From Calliopsis andreniformis (lineage: Eukaryota; Arthropoda; Insecta; Hymenoptera; Andrenidae), in NCBI RefSeq assembly GCF_051401765.1, contig NW_027480600.1, positions 434,001 to 498,000 on the forward strand: a stretch of DNA of 64,000 nucleotides. Direction: 5' to 3'. Shown piece after piece: positions 1 through 12,223 of the stretch (its first letter is position 1; the number at the start of each line of letters is the position of its first letter). The notes under the pieces are model-generated. The model did not search any database and was not told the origin of the DNA. It was given only the letters and a program-made list of their open reading frames with translations. A program made the translations under genes and the position numbers.

Positions 1-1194
1 CAATCCTCAGTCCTCAATTCTCAATCCTCAATCCTCAGTCCTCAGTCCTGAAACCTCAATCCTCAACCCTCAGCCCTCATCGTCAATTCTCAATCCTCAA
101 TCCTCAATCCTCAATCTTCAATCCTCAATACCCAATCATCAATCCACAATCCTCAATCTTCAATCCTCAATACTCAATCTTTAATCCTCAATCCTCCATC
201 CACAATCCTCAATACTCAATCCTCAATCCTCAGTCCTCAATCCTCAATCTTCAATCCTCAATACTCAATCTTCAATGCTCAATCGTCAATCCTCAATCCT
301 CAATCCTCATTCTTCAATCCTCAATACCCAATCCTCAATCTTCAATCCTCAATCCTCAATCCTCAATTCTCAATCCTCAATCCTCAATAATCTATCTTCG
401 ATCCACAATCCTCAGTCCTCAAACCTCAATTCTGAATCCTCAATCCTGAATCCTCAATCTTCAGCCCTCAGTCCTCAACAATCAGTTGACAATCCTCAAT
501 CCTCAATAGAATATCCTCAATTCACAGTTTTCAATTCACAATACTCAATCTGCAATCTTCAAATCTCTATCCACAAACATCAGTTCTCATCACTCAACCC
601 TCAACACTCAGTCCTCAGTGTTCAATCCTCAATCCTCAATTCTCAATCTTCAATCCTCAATACTCAATCTTTAATCCTCAATCCTCAATCCTCAATCTTC
701 AATCCTCAGTCCTCAATACTCAATCCTCAATCCTCAATCCTCAATCCTCAATCATCAATCCTCAGTCTTCAATCCTCAATGCCCTATCCTCAAACTTCAA
801 TACTCAATCCTCAATCCTCAAGTCCCAATCCTCGATCCTCAATAATCAATCTTCAATCCTCAATCCTCAGTCCTCAAACCACAATTCTGAATCCTCAATC
901 CTGAATCATCAATCTTCAGCCCTCAGTCCTCAACAACCAGTTGACAATCCTCAATCCTCAATAGAATATCCTCAATTCACAGTTTTCAATACTCAATACT
1001 CAATCTGCAATCTTCAAACCTCTATCCACAAACATCAATTCTCATCACTGAGCCCTCAACACTCAGTCCTCAATGTTCAATACTCAATCCTCAATACTGA
1101 ATCTTCAATCCTCAATCCTCAATCCTCAATACTCAATCCTCAATCCTCAGTCCTCAATCCTCAATCTTCAACCTCAATACTCAATCTTCAATCC
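1..1194 (+). repeat. Leading array segment, left of macro-unit A1
   Basis: Heptamer array with two diverged modules (cores at 567 and 1022). The part from about 476 to 1150 is a diverged relative of about 4960-5480: both carry the motif CCTCAAGTC, a CAATAATCAATC stretch, and then AAACCACAATTCTGAATCC. Positions 621-749 instead match 32807-32935 closely, a segment belonging to the right half of the window, so this edge is a mosaic. The start is cut by the window, and I cannot say which macro-unit it belongs to. Confidence 0.7.
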
Positions 1195-3151
1195 TCAATC
1201 CTCAATCCTCAATCCTCAATCCTCATTCTTCAATCCTCAATACCCAATCCTCAATCTTCAAACCTCAATCCTCAATCTTCAATCCTCAATCCTCAATCCC
1301 CAATTCTCAATCCTCAATCCTCAATTCTCAGACCTCAAACGTCAATACTCAACTCTCAGTCCTCGTCTTCAATCCTGAATCCTCAATCCTCAATCCTCAA
1401 TCTTCAGACCTCAGTCCTCAACAATCAGTTGTCAATTCTCAATCCTCAATAGGATATCATCAATTCACAGTTTTCAATACCCAATACTCAATCTGAAATC
1501 TTTAAATCTCTATCCACAAACACCAATCCTCATCACTCAACACTCAACGCTCAGTCCCCAATCCTCAATCTTCAATCCTCAATCCACAATCCTCAATCCT
1601 CAATCCTCAATCTTCAATCCCCAATACTCAATCATCGATCCTCAATCCTCAATCCTCAATCCTCAATCCTCAACCCTCAATGGTCAGTCTTCAAACCTCA
1701 ATACTCAATCTTCAATCCTCAATCCTCAATCCTCAATCCTCAAACCTCATTCTTCAATCCTCAATACCCAATCCTCAATCTTCAACACTCAATCCTCAAT
1801 CCTCAATTCTCAATCCTCAATCCTCAGTCCTCAGTCCTCAAACCTCAATACTCAACCCTCAGCCCTCATCCTCAATCCTCAATCCTCTATCCTGAATCCT
1901 CAATCCTCAATCCTCAGTCCTCAAACCTCAATTCTGAATCCTCAATCCTGAATCCTCAATCTTCAGCCCTCTGTCCTCAACAATCAGTTGTCAACCCTGA
2001 ATCCTCAACAGAATATCCTCAATACATAGTTTTCAATACTCAATACTCAACCTGCAATCTTCAAACCTCTATCCACAAACATCAATTCTCATCACTCAAC
2101 CCTCAACACTCAGTCCTCAACGTTCAATCCTCAATCCTCAATCCACAATCCTCAATCGTCAATCTTCAATCCTCAATCCCCAGTCCTCAATGTTCAATCC
2201 TCAATCCTCAATCCTCACTCCTCAATTCTCAATCCTCAATCCTCAGTCCTCAGTCCTCAAACCTCAATCCTCAACCCTCAGCCCTCACCGTCAATTCTCA
2301 ATCCTCAATCCTCAGTCCTCAATCTTCAATCCTCAATACTCAATCTTCAATCCACAATCCTCAATCTTCAATCCTCAATACTCAATCTTTAATCCTCAAT
2401 CCTCAATCCTCAATACTCAATCCTCAATCCTCAGTCCTCAACCCTCAATCTTCAATCCTCAATGCTCAATCTTTAATCCTCAAACCTCAATCCTCAATCC
2501 TCATTCTTCAATCCTCAATACCCAATCCTCAATCTTCAATCCTCAATACTCAATCCTCAATTCTCAATCCTCAATACTCAATAATCAGCCTTCAATCCTC
2601 AATCCTCAGTCCTCAAACCTCAATTCTGAATCCTCAATCCTGAATCCTCAATGTTCAGCCCTCAGACCTCAACAATCGGTTGACAATCCTCAATCCTCAA
2701 TAGAATATCCTCAATTCACAGTTTTCAATACTTATTACTCAATCTGCAATCTTCAAACCTCTATCCACAAACATCAATTCTCATCACTGAACCCTCAACA
2801 CTCAGTCCTCAACGTTCAATCCTCAATCCTCAATCCACAATCCTCAATCGTCAATCTTCAATCCTCAATACTCAATCTTCAATCCTCAATCCACAATCCT
2901 CAATCCTCAATCCTCATTCTTCAATCCTCAATACCAAATACTCAATCCTCAACCCTCAATCCTCAACACTCAATCTTCAATCCTCAATCCTCAATCCTCA
3001 ACCCTCAATCCTCAGTCATCAATCCTCAACCTTCAATACTCAATCCTCAATCCTGAATCCTGAATCCTCAATCCTCAATCCTCAATCCTCATTCCTCTAA
3101 CCTCAATCCTCAAACCTCAGTCCTCATCCTCAATTCTCAATCCTCAATCAT

Positions 3152-3206
3152 CAATCCTCAACCCCCTATCTTCAATCCCAAATAATCAATCTCCAATACT
3201 AGATCC
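3152..3206 (+). repeat. CTAG landmark block, first of 11 copies
   Basis: A diverged stretch that includes CTATCTTCAATCC, an AATAATCAATC variant and AATACTAGATCC. The CTAG tetramer lies at 3199, 17405, 28690, 31821, 36614, 38445, 46104, 51297, 59089, 62031 and 63855. Copies at 36614 and 62031 read CTAGACC instead of CTAGATC, and copies at 46104 and 59089 are preceded by AATTTCC instead of AATCTCC. These private variants make the block useful for tracing which copy came from which. It has no visible function. Confidence 0.85.
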
Positions 3207-4518
3207 TCAATCCCCAATACTCAATCCTCAATACCCAATCCTAGATCTTCAATCATCAATCCTCAATTATCAATTCTCAATCCTCAATCCTCAATCCTCA
3301 GTCCTCAATTCTCAATCCTCAATCCTCAGTCCTCAGTCCTCAAACCTCAATCCTGAACCCTCAGCCCTCATCGTCAATTCTCAATCCTCAATCCTCAATC
3401 CTCAATCTTCAATCCTCAATACTCAATTTTCAATCCACAATCCTCAATCTTCAATCCTCAATACTCAATCTTTAATCCTCAATCCTCAATCCTCAATACT
3501 CAATCCTCAATCCCCAGTCCTCAACCCTCAATCTTCAGTCCTCAATTCTCAATCCTCAATCCTCAGTCCTCAGTCCTCAAACCTCAATCCTCAACCCTCA
3601 GCCCTCATCGTCAATTCTCAATCCTCAATCCTCAATCCTCAATCTTCAATCCTCAATACTCAATCTTCAATCCACAATCCTCAATCTTCAATCCTCAATA
3701 CTCAATCCTCAATCCTCAACCCTCAATCCTCAACACTCAATCTTGAATCCTCAATCCTCAATCCTAAACCCTCAATCCTCAGTCATCAATCCTCAACCTT
3801 CAATACTCAATCCTCAATCCTGAATACTCAACCCTCAATACTCAATCCCCAATTCTCAATCCTCAATCTTTAATCCTCAGACTTCAATCCTCAATTCTCA
3901 ATTCTCAATCCTCAATCCTCAGTCCTCAGTCCTCAAACCTCAATCCTCAACCATCAGCCCTCATCGTCAATTCTCAATCCTCAATACTCAATCCTCAATC
4001 TTCAATACTCAATACTCAATCTTCAAACCACAATCCTGAATATTCAATCCTCAATACTCAATCTATAATCCTCAATCCTCAATCCTCAATTCTCAATCCT
4101 CAATTCTCAGTCCTCAGTCCTCAAACCTCAACCCTCAACCCGCAGCCCTCATCGTCAATCCTAAATCCTCAATCCTCAATCCTCAATCTTCAATCCTCGA
4201 TACTCAATCTTCAATCCACAATCCTCAATCTTCAATCCTCAATACTCAATCTTCAATCCTCAATCCTCAATCCTCAATACTCAATCCTCAATCCTCAGTT
4301 CTCAATCCTCAATCTTCAACCTCAATCCTCAATCCTCAATCCTCATTCTTCAATCCTCAATACCCAATCCTCAATCTTCAATCCTCAATCCTCAATCCCC
4401 AATTCTCAGTCCTCATTCTTTAATCCTCAGACCTCAAACATCAATACTCAACCCTCAGTCCTCGTCCTCAATCCTGAATCCTCAATCCTGAATCCTCAAT
4501 CTTCAGACCTCAGTCCTC

Positions 4519-4658
4519 AACAATCAGTTGTCAATTCTCAATCCTCAATAGAATATCATCAATTCACAGACTTCAATACACAATACTCAATCTGAAATCT
4601 TTAAATCTCTATCCACAAACACCAATTCTCATCACTCAACACTCAACGCTCAGTCCCC
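4519..4658 (+). repeat. Diverged module, subtype B
   Basis: Has CAGTTGTCAATTC, CTGAAATCTTTAAA before the core, and ACACCAATTCTC, then CAACGCTCAGTCCCC after it. Cores: 1510, 4609, 6181, 6822, 8394, 9035, 11227, 15716, 18815, 20101, 20742, 22934. All twelve lie in the first 23 kb. Confidence 0.85.
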
Positions 4659-4959
4659 AATCCTCAATCTTCAATCCTCAATCCACAATCCTCAATCCTC
4701 AATCCTCAATCTTCAATCCTCAATACTCAGTCATCAATCCTCAATCCTCAATCTCCAATCCTCAATCCTCAACCCTCAATCGTCAGTCTTCAAACCTCAA
4801 TACTCAATCTTCAATCCTCAATCCTCAATCTTCAATCCTCAATCCACAATCCGCAATCCTCAATCCTCAGACCTCAAACATCAATACTCAACCCTCAGTC
4901 CTCGTCCTCTATCCTGAATCCTCAATCCTGAATCCTCAATCTTCAGACCTCAGTCCTCA

Positions 4960-5105
4960 ACAATCGGGTGAGAATCCACAATCCTCAATAGAATATCCTC
5001 AATTCACAGTTTTCAATTCACAATACTCAATCTGCAATCTTCAAATCTCTATCCACAAACATCAATTCTCATCACTCAACCCTCAACACTCAGTCCTCAG
5101 TGTTC
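4960..5105 (+). repeat. Diverged module, subtype E
   Basis: Has CAATCGGGTGA (CAGTTGAC in the copy at 567), TTTCAATTCACAATAC and CTTCAAATC before the core, and ends CTCAGTGTTC. Cores: 567, 5049, 7262, 9475, 11667, 19255, 21182, 23374. It is found only in the first 24 kb. In the 2.2-kb units it lies about 440 bp after B and 308 bp before A. Confidence 0.84.
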
Positions 5106-6298
5106 AATCCTCAATGCCCAATCCTCAAACTTCAGTCCTCAATCCTCAATCCTCAAGTCTCAACCATCGATCCTCAATAATCAATCTTCAACCCTCAATC
5201 CTCAGTCCTCAAACCACAATTCTGAATCCTCAATCCTGAATCCTCAATCTTCAGCCCTCAGTCCTCAACAATCAGTTGACAATCCTCAATCCTCAATAGA
5301 ATATCATCAATTCACAGTTTTCAATACTCAATACTCAATCTGCAATCTTCAAACCTCTATCCACAAACATCAATTCTCATCACTGAGCCCTCAACACTCA
5401 GTCCTCAATGTTCAATACTCAATCTTCAATCCACAATCCTCAATCGTCAATCGTCAATCCTCAATCTTCAATCCTCAATCCTCAATCCTCAAGCCTCAAT
5501 CCTCAATCATCAATCCTCAATCCTCAGTCCACAACCCTCAATCCTCAATCCTCAATCCTCAATCCTCAATCTTCAATCCTCAATACTCAATCTTCAATCC
5601 TCATTCCTCAATCCTAAATCCTCTGTCCTCATTCTTCAATCCTCAATACCCAATCCTCAATCTTCAATCCTCAACCCTCAATCCACGATTCTCAATCCTC
5701 AATCCTCAATCCTCAGACCTCAAACATCAATACTCAACCCTCAGTCCTCGTCCTCAATCCACAACCCTCAATCCTCAATCCTCAATCTTCAATCTTCAAT
5801 CCTCAATCCTCAATCCTCAAGCCTCAATCCTCAATCATCAATCCTCAATCCTCAGTCCACAACCCTCAATCCTCAATCCTCAATCCTCAATCCTCAATCC
5901 TCAATCCTCAATCCTCATTCTTCAATCCTCAATACCCAATCCTCAATCTTCAATCCTCAATCCTCAATCCCCAATTCTCAGTCCTCATTCTTTAATCCTC
6001 AGACCTCAAACATCAATACTCAACCCTCAGTCCTCGTCCTCAATCCTGAATCCTCAATCCTGAATCCTCAATCTTCAGACCTCAGTCCTCAACAATCAGT
6101 TGTCAATTCTCAATCCTCAATAGAATATCATCAATTCACAGACTTCAATACACAATACTCAATCTGAAATCTTTAAATCTCTATCCACAAACACCAATTC
6201 TCATCACTCAACACTCAACGCTCAGTCCCCAATCCTCAATCTTCAATCCTCAATCCACAATCCTCAATCCTCAATCCTCAATCTTCAATCCTCAATCC

Positions 6299-8511
6299 TC
6301 AATTCTCAATCCTCAATCCTCAGTCCTCAGTCCTCAAACCTCAACCCTCAACCCGCAGCCCTCATCGTCAATCCTAAATCCTCAATCCTCAATCCTCAAT
6401 CTTCAATCCTCGATACTCAATCTTCAGTCCACAATCCTCAATCTTCAATCCTCAATACTCAATCTTCAATCCTCAATCCTCAATCCTCAATACTCAATCC
6501 TCAATCCTCAGTTCTCAATCCTCAATCTTCAACCTCAATCCTCAATCCTCAATCCTCATTCTTCAATCCTCAATACCCAATCCTCAATCTTCAATCCTCA
6601 ATCCTCAATCCCCAATTCTCAGTCCTCATTCTTTAATCCTCAGACCTCAAACATCAATACTCAACCCTCAGTCCTCGTCCTCAATCCTGAATCCTCAATC
6701 CTGAATCCTCAATCTTCAGACCTCAGTCCTCAACAATCAGTTGTCAATTCTCAATCCTCAATAGAATATCATCAATTCACAGACTTCAATACACAATACT
6801 CAATCTGAAATCTTTAAATCTCTATCCACAAACACCAATTCTCATCACTCAACACTCAACGCTCAGTCCCCAATCCTCAATCTTCAATCCTCAATCCACA
6901 ATCCTCAATCCTCAATCCTCAATCTTCAATCCTCAATACTCAGTCATCAATCCTCAATCCTCAATCTCCAATCCTCAATCCTCAACCCTCAATCGTCAGT
7001 CTTCAAACCTCAATACTCAATCTTCAATCCTCAATCCTCAATCTTCAATCCTCAATCCACAATCCGCAATCCTCAATCCTCAGACCTCAAACATCAATAC
7101 TCAACCCTCAGTCCTCGTCCTCTATCCTGAATCCTCAATCCTGAATCCTCAATCTTCAGACCTCAGTCCTCAACAATCGGGTGAGAATCCACAATCCTCA
7201 ATAGAATATCCTCAATTCACAGTTTTCAATTCACAATACTCAATCTGCAATCTTCAAATCTCTATCCACAAACATCAATTCTCATCACTCAACCCTCAAC
7301 ACTCAGTCCTCAGTGTTCAATCCTCAATGCCCAATCCTCAAACTTCAGTCCTCAATCCTCAATCCTCAAGTCTCAACCATCGATCCTCAATAATCAATCT
7401 TCAACCCTCAATCCTCAGTCCTCAAACCACAATTCTGAATCCTCAATCCTGAATCCTCAATCTTCAGCCCTCAGTCCTCAACAATCAGTTGACAATCCTC
7501 AATCCTCAATAGAATATCCTCAATTCACAGTTTTCAATACTCAATACTCAATCTGCAATCTTCAAACCTCTATCCACAAACATCAATTCTCATCACTGAG
7601 CCCTCAACACTCAGTCCTCAATGTTCAATACTCAATCTTCAATCCACAATCCTCAATCGTCAATCGTCAATCCTCAATCTTCAATCCTCAATCCTCAATC
7701 CTCAAGCCTCAATCCTCAATCATCAATCCTCAATCCTCAGTCCACAACCCTCAATCCTCAATCCTCAATCCTCAATCCTCAATCTTCAATCCTCAATACT
7801 CAATCTTCAATCCTCTTTCCTCAATCCTAAATCCTCTGTCCTCATTCTTCAATCCTCAATACCCAATCCTCAATCTTCAATCCTCAACCCTCAATCCACG
7901 ATTCTCAATCCTCAATCCTCAATCCTCAGACCTCAAACATCAATACTCAACCCTCAGTCCTCGTCCTCAATCCACAACCCTCAATCCTCAATCCTCAATC
8001 TTCAATCTTCAATCCTCAATCCTCAATCCTCAAGCCTCAATCCTCAATCATCAATCCTCAATCCTCAGTCCACAACCCTCAATCCTCAATCCTCAATCCT
8101 CAATCCTCAATCCTCAATCCTCAATCCTCATTCTTCAATCCTCAATACCCAATCCTCAATCTTCAATCCTCAATCCTCAATCCCCAATTCTCAGTCCTCA
8201 TTCTTTAATCCTCAGACCTCAAACATCAATACTCAACCCTCAGTCCTCGTCCTCAATCCTGAATCCTCAATCCTGAATCCTCAATCTTCAGACCTCAGTC
8301 CTCAACAATCAGTTGTCAATTCTCAATCCTCAATAGAATATCATCAATTCACAGACTTCAATACACAATACTCAATCTGAAATCTTTAAATCTCTATCCA
8401 CAAACACCAATTCTCATCACTCAACACTCAACGCTCAGTCCCCAATCCTCAATCTTCAATCCTCAATCCACAATCCTCAATCCTCAATCCTCAATCTTCA
8501 ATCCTCAATAC
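6299..8511 (+). repeat. 2,213-bp tandem unit, copy b
   Basis: Second unit, with module cores at 6822 (B), 7262 (E), 7570 (A) and 8394 (B), each 2,213 bp after its partner in copy a. Differences from copy a include TTCCTCAATCC for ATTCCTCAATCC near 7815. Most of this copy is missing from macro-unit A2, whose sequence passes from an a-like to a c-like position at about 19,700. Confidence 0.88.
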
Positions 8512-10879
8512 TCAATTCTCAATCCTCAATCCTCAGTCCTCAGTCCTCAAACCTCAACCCTCAACCCGCAGCCCTCATCGTCAATCCTAAATCCTCAATC
8601 CTCAATCCTCAATCTTCAATCCTCGATACTCAATCTTCAATCCACAATCCTCAATCTTCAATCCTCAATACTCAATCTTCAATCCTCAATCCTCAATCCT
8701 CAATACTCAATCCTCAATCCTCAGTTCTCAATCCTCAATCTTCAACCTCAATCCTCAATCCTCAATCCTCATTCTTCAATCCTCAATACCCAATCCTCAA
8801 TCTTCAATCCTCAATCCTCAATCCCCAATTCTCAGTCCTCATTCTTTAATCCTCAGACCTCAAACATCAATACTCAACCCTCAGTCCTCGTCCTCAATCC
8901 TGAATCCTCAATCCTGAATCCTCAATCTTCAGACCTCAGTCCTCAACAATCAGTTGTCAATTCTCAATCCTCAATAGAATATCATCAATTCACAGACTTC
9001 AATACACAATACTCAATCTGAAATCTTTAAACCTCTATCCACAAACACCAATTCTCATGACTCAATACTCAACGCTCAGTCCCCAATCCTCAATCTTCAA
9101 TCCTCAATCCACAATCCTCAATCCTCAATCCTCAATCTTCAATCCTCAATACTCAGTCATCAATCCTCAATCCTCAATCCCCAATCCTCAATCCTCAACC
9201 CTCAATCGTCAGTCTTCAAACCTCAATACTCAATCTTCAATCCTCAATCCTCAATCTTCAATCCTCAATCCACAATCCGCAATCCTCAATCCTCAGACCT
9301 CAAACATCAATACTCAACCCTCAGTCCTCGTCCTCTATCCTGAATCCTCAATCCTGAATCCTCAATCTTCAGACCTCAGTCCTCAACAATCGGGTGACAA
9401 TCCACAATCCTCAATAGAATATCCTCAATTCACAGTTTTCAATTCACAATACTCAATCTGCAATCTTCAAATCTCTATCCACAAACATCAATTCTCATCA
9501 CTCAACCCTCAACACTCAGTCCTCAGTGTTCCATCCTCAATGCCCAATCCTCAAACTTCAGTCCTCAATCCTCAATCCTCAAGTCTCAACCCTCGATCCT
9601 CAATAATCAATCTTCAACCCTCAATCCTCAGTCCTCAAACCACAATTCTGAATCCTCAATCCTGAATCCTCAATCTTCAGCCCTCAGTCCTCAACAATCA
9701 GTTGACAATCCTCAATCCTCAATAGAATATCCTCAATTCACAGTTTTCAATACTCAATACTCTATCTGCAATCTTCAAACCTCTATCCACAAACATCAAT
9801 TCTCATCACTGAGCCCTCAACACTCAGTCCTCAATGTTCAATACTCAATCTTCAATCCACAATCCTCAATCGTCAATCGTCAATCCTCAATCCTCAATCC
9901 TCAATCCTCAATCTTCAATCCTCAATCCTCAATCCTCAATCCTCAATCCTCAACCTTCAATCCTCAATACTCAATCTTCAATCCTCAGTCCTCAATTCTC
10001 AATCCTCAATCTTCAATCCTCAATCCTCAATCCTCAATCCTCAATCCTCAATCCTGATTCTTCAATCCTCAATACCCAATCCTCAATCTTCAATCCTCAA
10101 TCCTCAATCCTCAATTCTCAATCCTAAATCCTCAACCCTCAGTCCTCAGTCCTCAATCGTCAGTCTTCAATCCTCAATACTCAACCTTCAGCCCTCATCC
10201 TCGATTCGCAATCCTCAATCTTCAATCCTCAATCCTCAATCCTCAAGCCTCAATCCTCAATCATCAATCCTCAATCCTCAGTCCACAACCCTCAATCCTC
10301 AATCCTCAATCCTCAATCCTCAATCTTCAATCCTCAATACTCAATCTTCAATCCTCATTCCTCAATCCTAAATCCTCTGTCCTCATTCTTCAATCCTCAA
10401 TACCCAATCCTCAATCTTCAATCCTCAACCCTCAATCCACGATTCTCAATCCTCAATCCTCAATCCTCAGACCTCAAACATCAATACTCAACCCTCAGTC
10501 CTCGTCCTCAATCCACAACCCTCAATCCTCAATCCTCAATCTTCAATCATCAATGTTCAATCTTCAATCCTCAAGCCCCAATCCTCGATCCTCAATCCTC
10601 AATCCTCAATCCTCAACCCTCTATCTTCAATCCTCAGACCTCAAACCTCAATCCTCAACCGTCAGTCCTTGTCCTAAATCCTCAATCCTCAATCTTCAAT
10701 CCTCAATCCTCAATCCTGAATCCTCAATCCTCAATCCTCAATCCTCAATCCTCAATCCTCAATCCTCAACATTCAATCCTCAATACTCAATCTTCAATCC
10801 TCGATCCTCAATCCTAAGTCCTCAGTCCTCATTCTTCAATCCTCAATACCCAATCCTCAATCTTCAATCCTCAATCCTC
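8512..10879 (+). repeat. 2.2-kb tandem unit, copy c, expanded
   Basis: The first 1.4 kb keep the exact 2,213-bp offset to copy b (cores 9035, 9475, 9783). At about 9,890-10,206 an extra stretch of some 300 bp of heptamers appears, including a CCTGATTC variant and ATTCGCAATCC. After it, homology to copy b resumes near 10,207 with an offset of about 2.5 kb and fades near 10,520. The remainder to about 10,879 is heptamer array with CAAGCCCC and TCCTTGTCC variants that I did not place in copies a or b. A2 has the same expanded form. Confidence 0.75.
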
Positions 10880-11730
10880 AATCCTCAATCCTCAATACTC
10901 AATCCTCAATCCTCAGTTCTCAATCCTCAATCTTCAACCTCAATCCTCAATCCTCAATCCTCATTCTTCAATCCTCAATACCCAATCCTCAATCTTCAAT
11001 CCTCAATCCTCAATCCCCAATTCTCAATCCTCATTCTTTAATCCTCAGACCTCAAACATCAATACTCAACCCTCAGTCCTCGTCCTCAATCCTGAATCCT
11101 CAATCCTGAATCCTCAATCTTCAGACCTCAGTCCGCAACAATCAGTTGTCAATTCTCAATCCTCAATAGAATATCATCAATTCACAGACTTCAATACACA
11201 ATACTCAATCTGAAATCTTTAAATCTCTATCCACAAACACCAATTCTCATCACTCAACACTCAACGCTCAGTCCCCAATCCTCAATCTTCAATCCTCAAT
11301 CCACAATCCTCAATCCTCAATCCTCAATCTTCAATCCTCAATACTCAGTCATCAATCCTCAATCCTCAATCCCCAATCCTCAATCCTCAACCCTCAATCG
11401 TCAGTCTTCAAACCTCAATACTCAATCTTCAATCCTTAATCCTCAATCTTCAATCCTCAATCCACAATCCGCAATCCTCAATCCTCAGACCTCAAACATC
11501 AATACTCAACCCTCAGTCCTCGTCCTCTATCCTGAATCCTCAATCCTGAATCCTCAATCTTCAGACCTCAGTCCTCAACAATCGGGTGACAATCCACAAT
11601 CCTCAATAGAATCTCCTCAATTCACAGTTTTCAATTCACAATACTCAATCTGCAATCTTCAAATCTCTATCCACAAACATCAATTCTCATCACTCAACCC
11701 TCAACACTCAGTCCTCAGTGTTCAATCCTC
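10880..11730 (+). repeat. 2.2-kb tandem unit, partial copy d
   Basis: Matches the middle of copy c with a 2,192-bp offset: CAGTTCTC at 8722 and 10914, module cores 9035/11227 (B) and 9475/11667 (E). It stops just after the E module, where the sequence enters the 587-bp tandem pair. The matching part of A2 runs from about 22,587 to 23,437 at offset 11,707. Confidence 0.8.
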
Positions 11731-11954
11731 AATGCCCAATCCTCAAACTTCAATCCTCAATCCTCAATCCTCAAGTCTCAATCCTCAATCCTCAATCCTC
11801 AATCCTCAGTCCTCAATCCTCAATCTTCTGCCTCAATACTCAATCTTCAATCCTCAATCCTCAATCCTCAATACTCAATCCACAATATCCTATCCCCAAT
11901 CCTCAATCCTCAATATTCAATTCTCGATCCTCAATCCTCAATCCTCAATACTCA

Positions 11955-12000
11955 ATCCTCAATTCTCTACCTTCAATCATCAACCTGCAGCCATCAATCC
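11955..12000 (+). repeat. PstI landmark block (CTGCAG), first of 13
   Basis: A diverged stretch TTCTCTACC, TTCAATCATC, AACCTGCAGCC. CTGCAG starts at 11985, 12572, 23692, 24279, 26754, 29885, 34685, 42171, 42758, 48968, 55156, 55743 and 60102. I saw no other CTGCAG in the window. The spacings reproduce the array periods: 587 (four times), 3,131, 11,707, 12,985 and 14,283. This gives a ready physical test of the copy structure. Confidence 0.88.
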
Positions 12001-12160
12001 TCATTCCTCAATCCTCAGTCCTCAATCATCAATCCTCAATCCTCAATCCTCAATCCTCAAACCTCAATCCTCAATCATCAACCCTCACTCCTCAATCCTC
12101 AATCCTCAATCCTCAATCATCAATCCTCAATCCTCAACCCTCAATCCTCAATCCTCAACC

Positions 12161-12223
12161 CTCAATCCTCAATCCTCAATCCTCAATCCTCAATCCTCAA
12201 TCCTCAATCCTCAATCCTCAATC
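12161..12223 (+). repeat. Run of nine perfect 7-mers
   Basis: Nine consecutive CTCAATC units without a substitution, one of the longest pure runs I found. It sits in the first 587-bp unit and recurs at the matching place in A2, H1 and H2. Most of the array is interrupted by a variant every two to four units, so such runs may mark recent local expansion. A comparable run lies near 26,960-27,017. Confidence 0.75.

Larger units (their letters stand above)
4086..6298 (+). repeat. 2,213-bp tandem unit, copy a
   Basis: First of three units with an exact 2,213-bp period. The CGCAGCCC motif lies at 4141, 6354 and 8567; module cores lie at 4609/6822/9035, 5049/7262/9475 and 5357/7570/9783. Each full unit carries four modules in the order B, E, A, B. 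The unit opens with a CTCAGTCCTCAAACC block and the CCCGCAGCCC motif. Homology to copy b fades upstream of about 4086, which sets the boundary. Confidence 0.88.

Noticed and set aside
4086..10879. Ribosomal spacer or gene-family repeat, because of the regular 2,213-bp units
   Set aside because: The units contain only heptamers. No rRNA, tRNA or coding sequence is visible in them.
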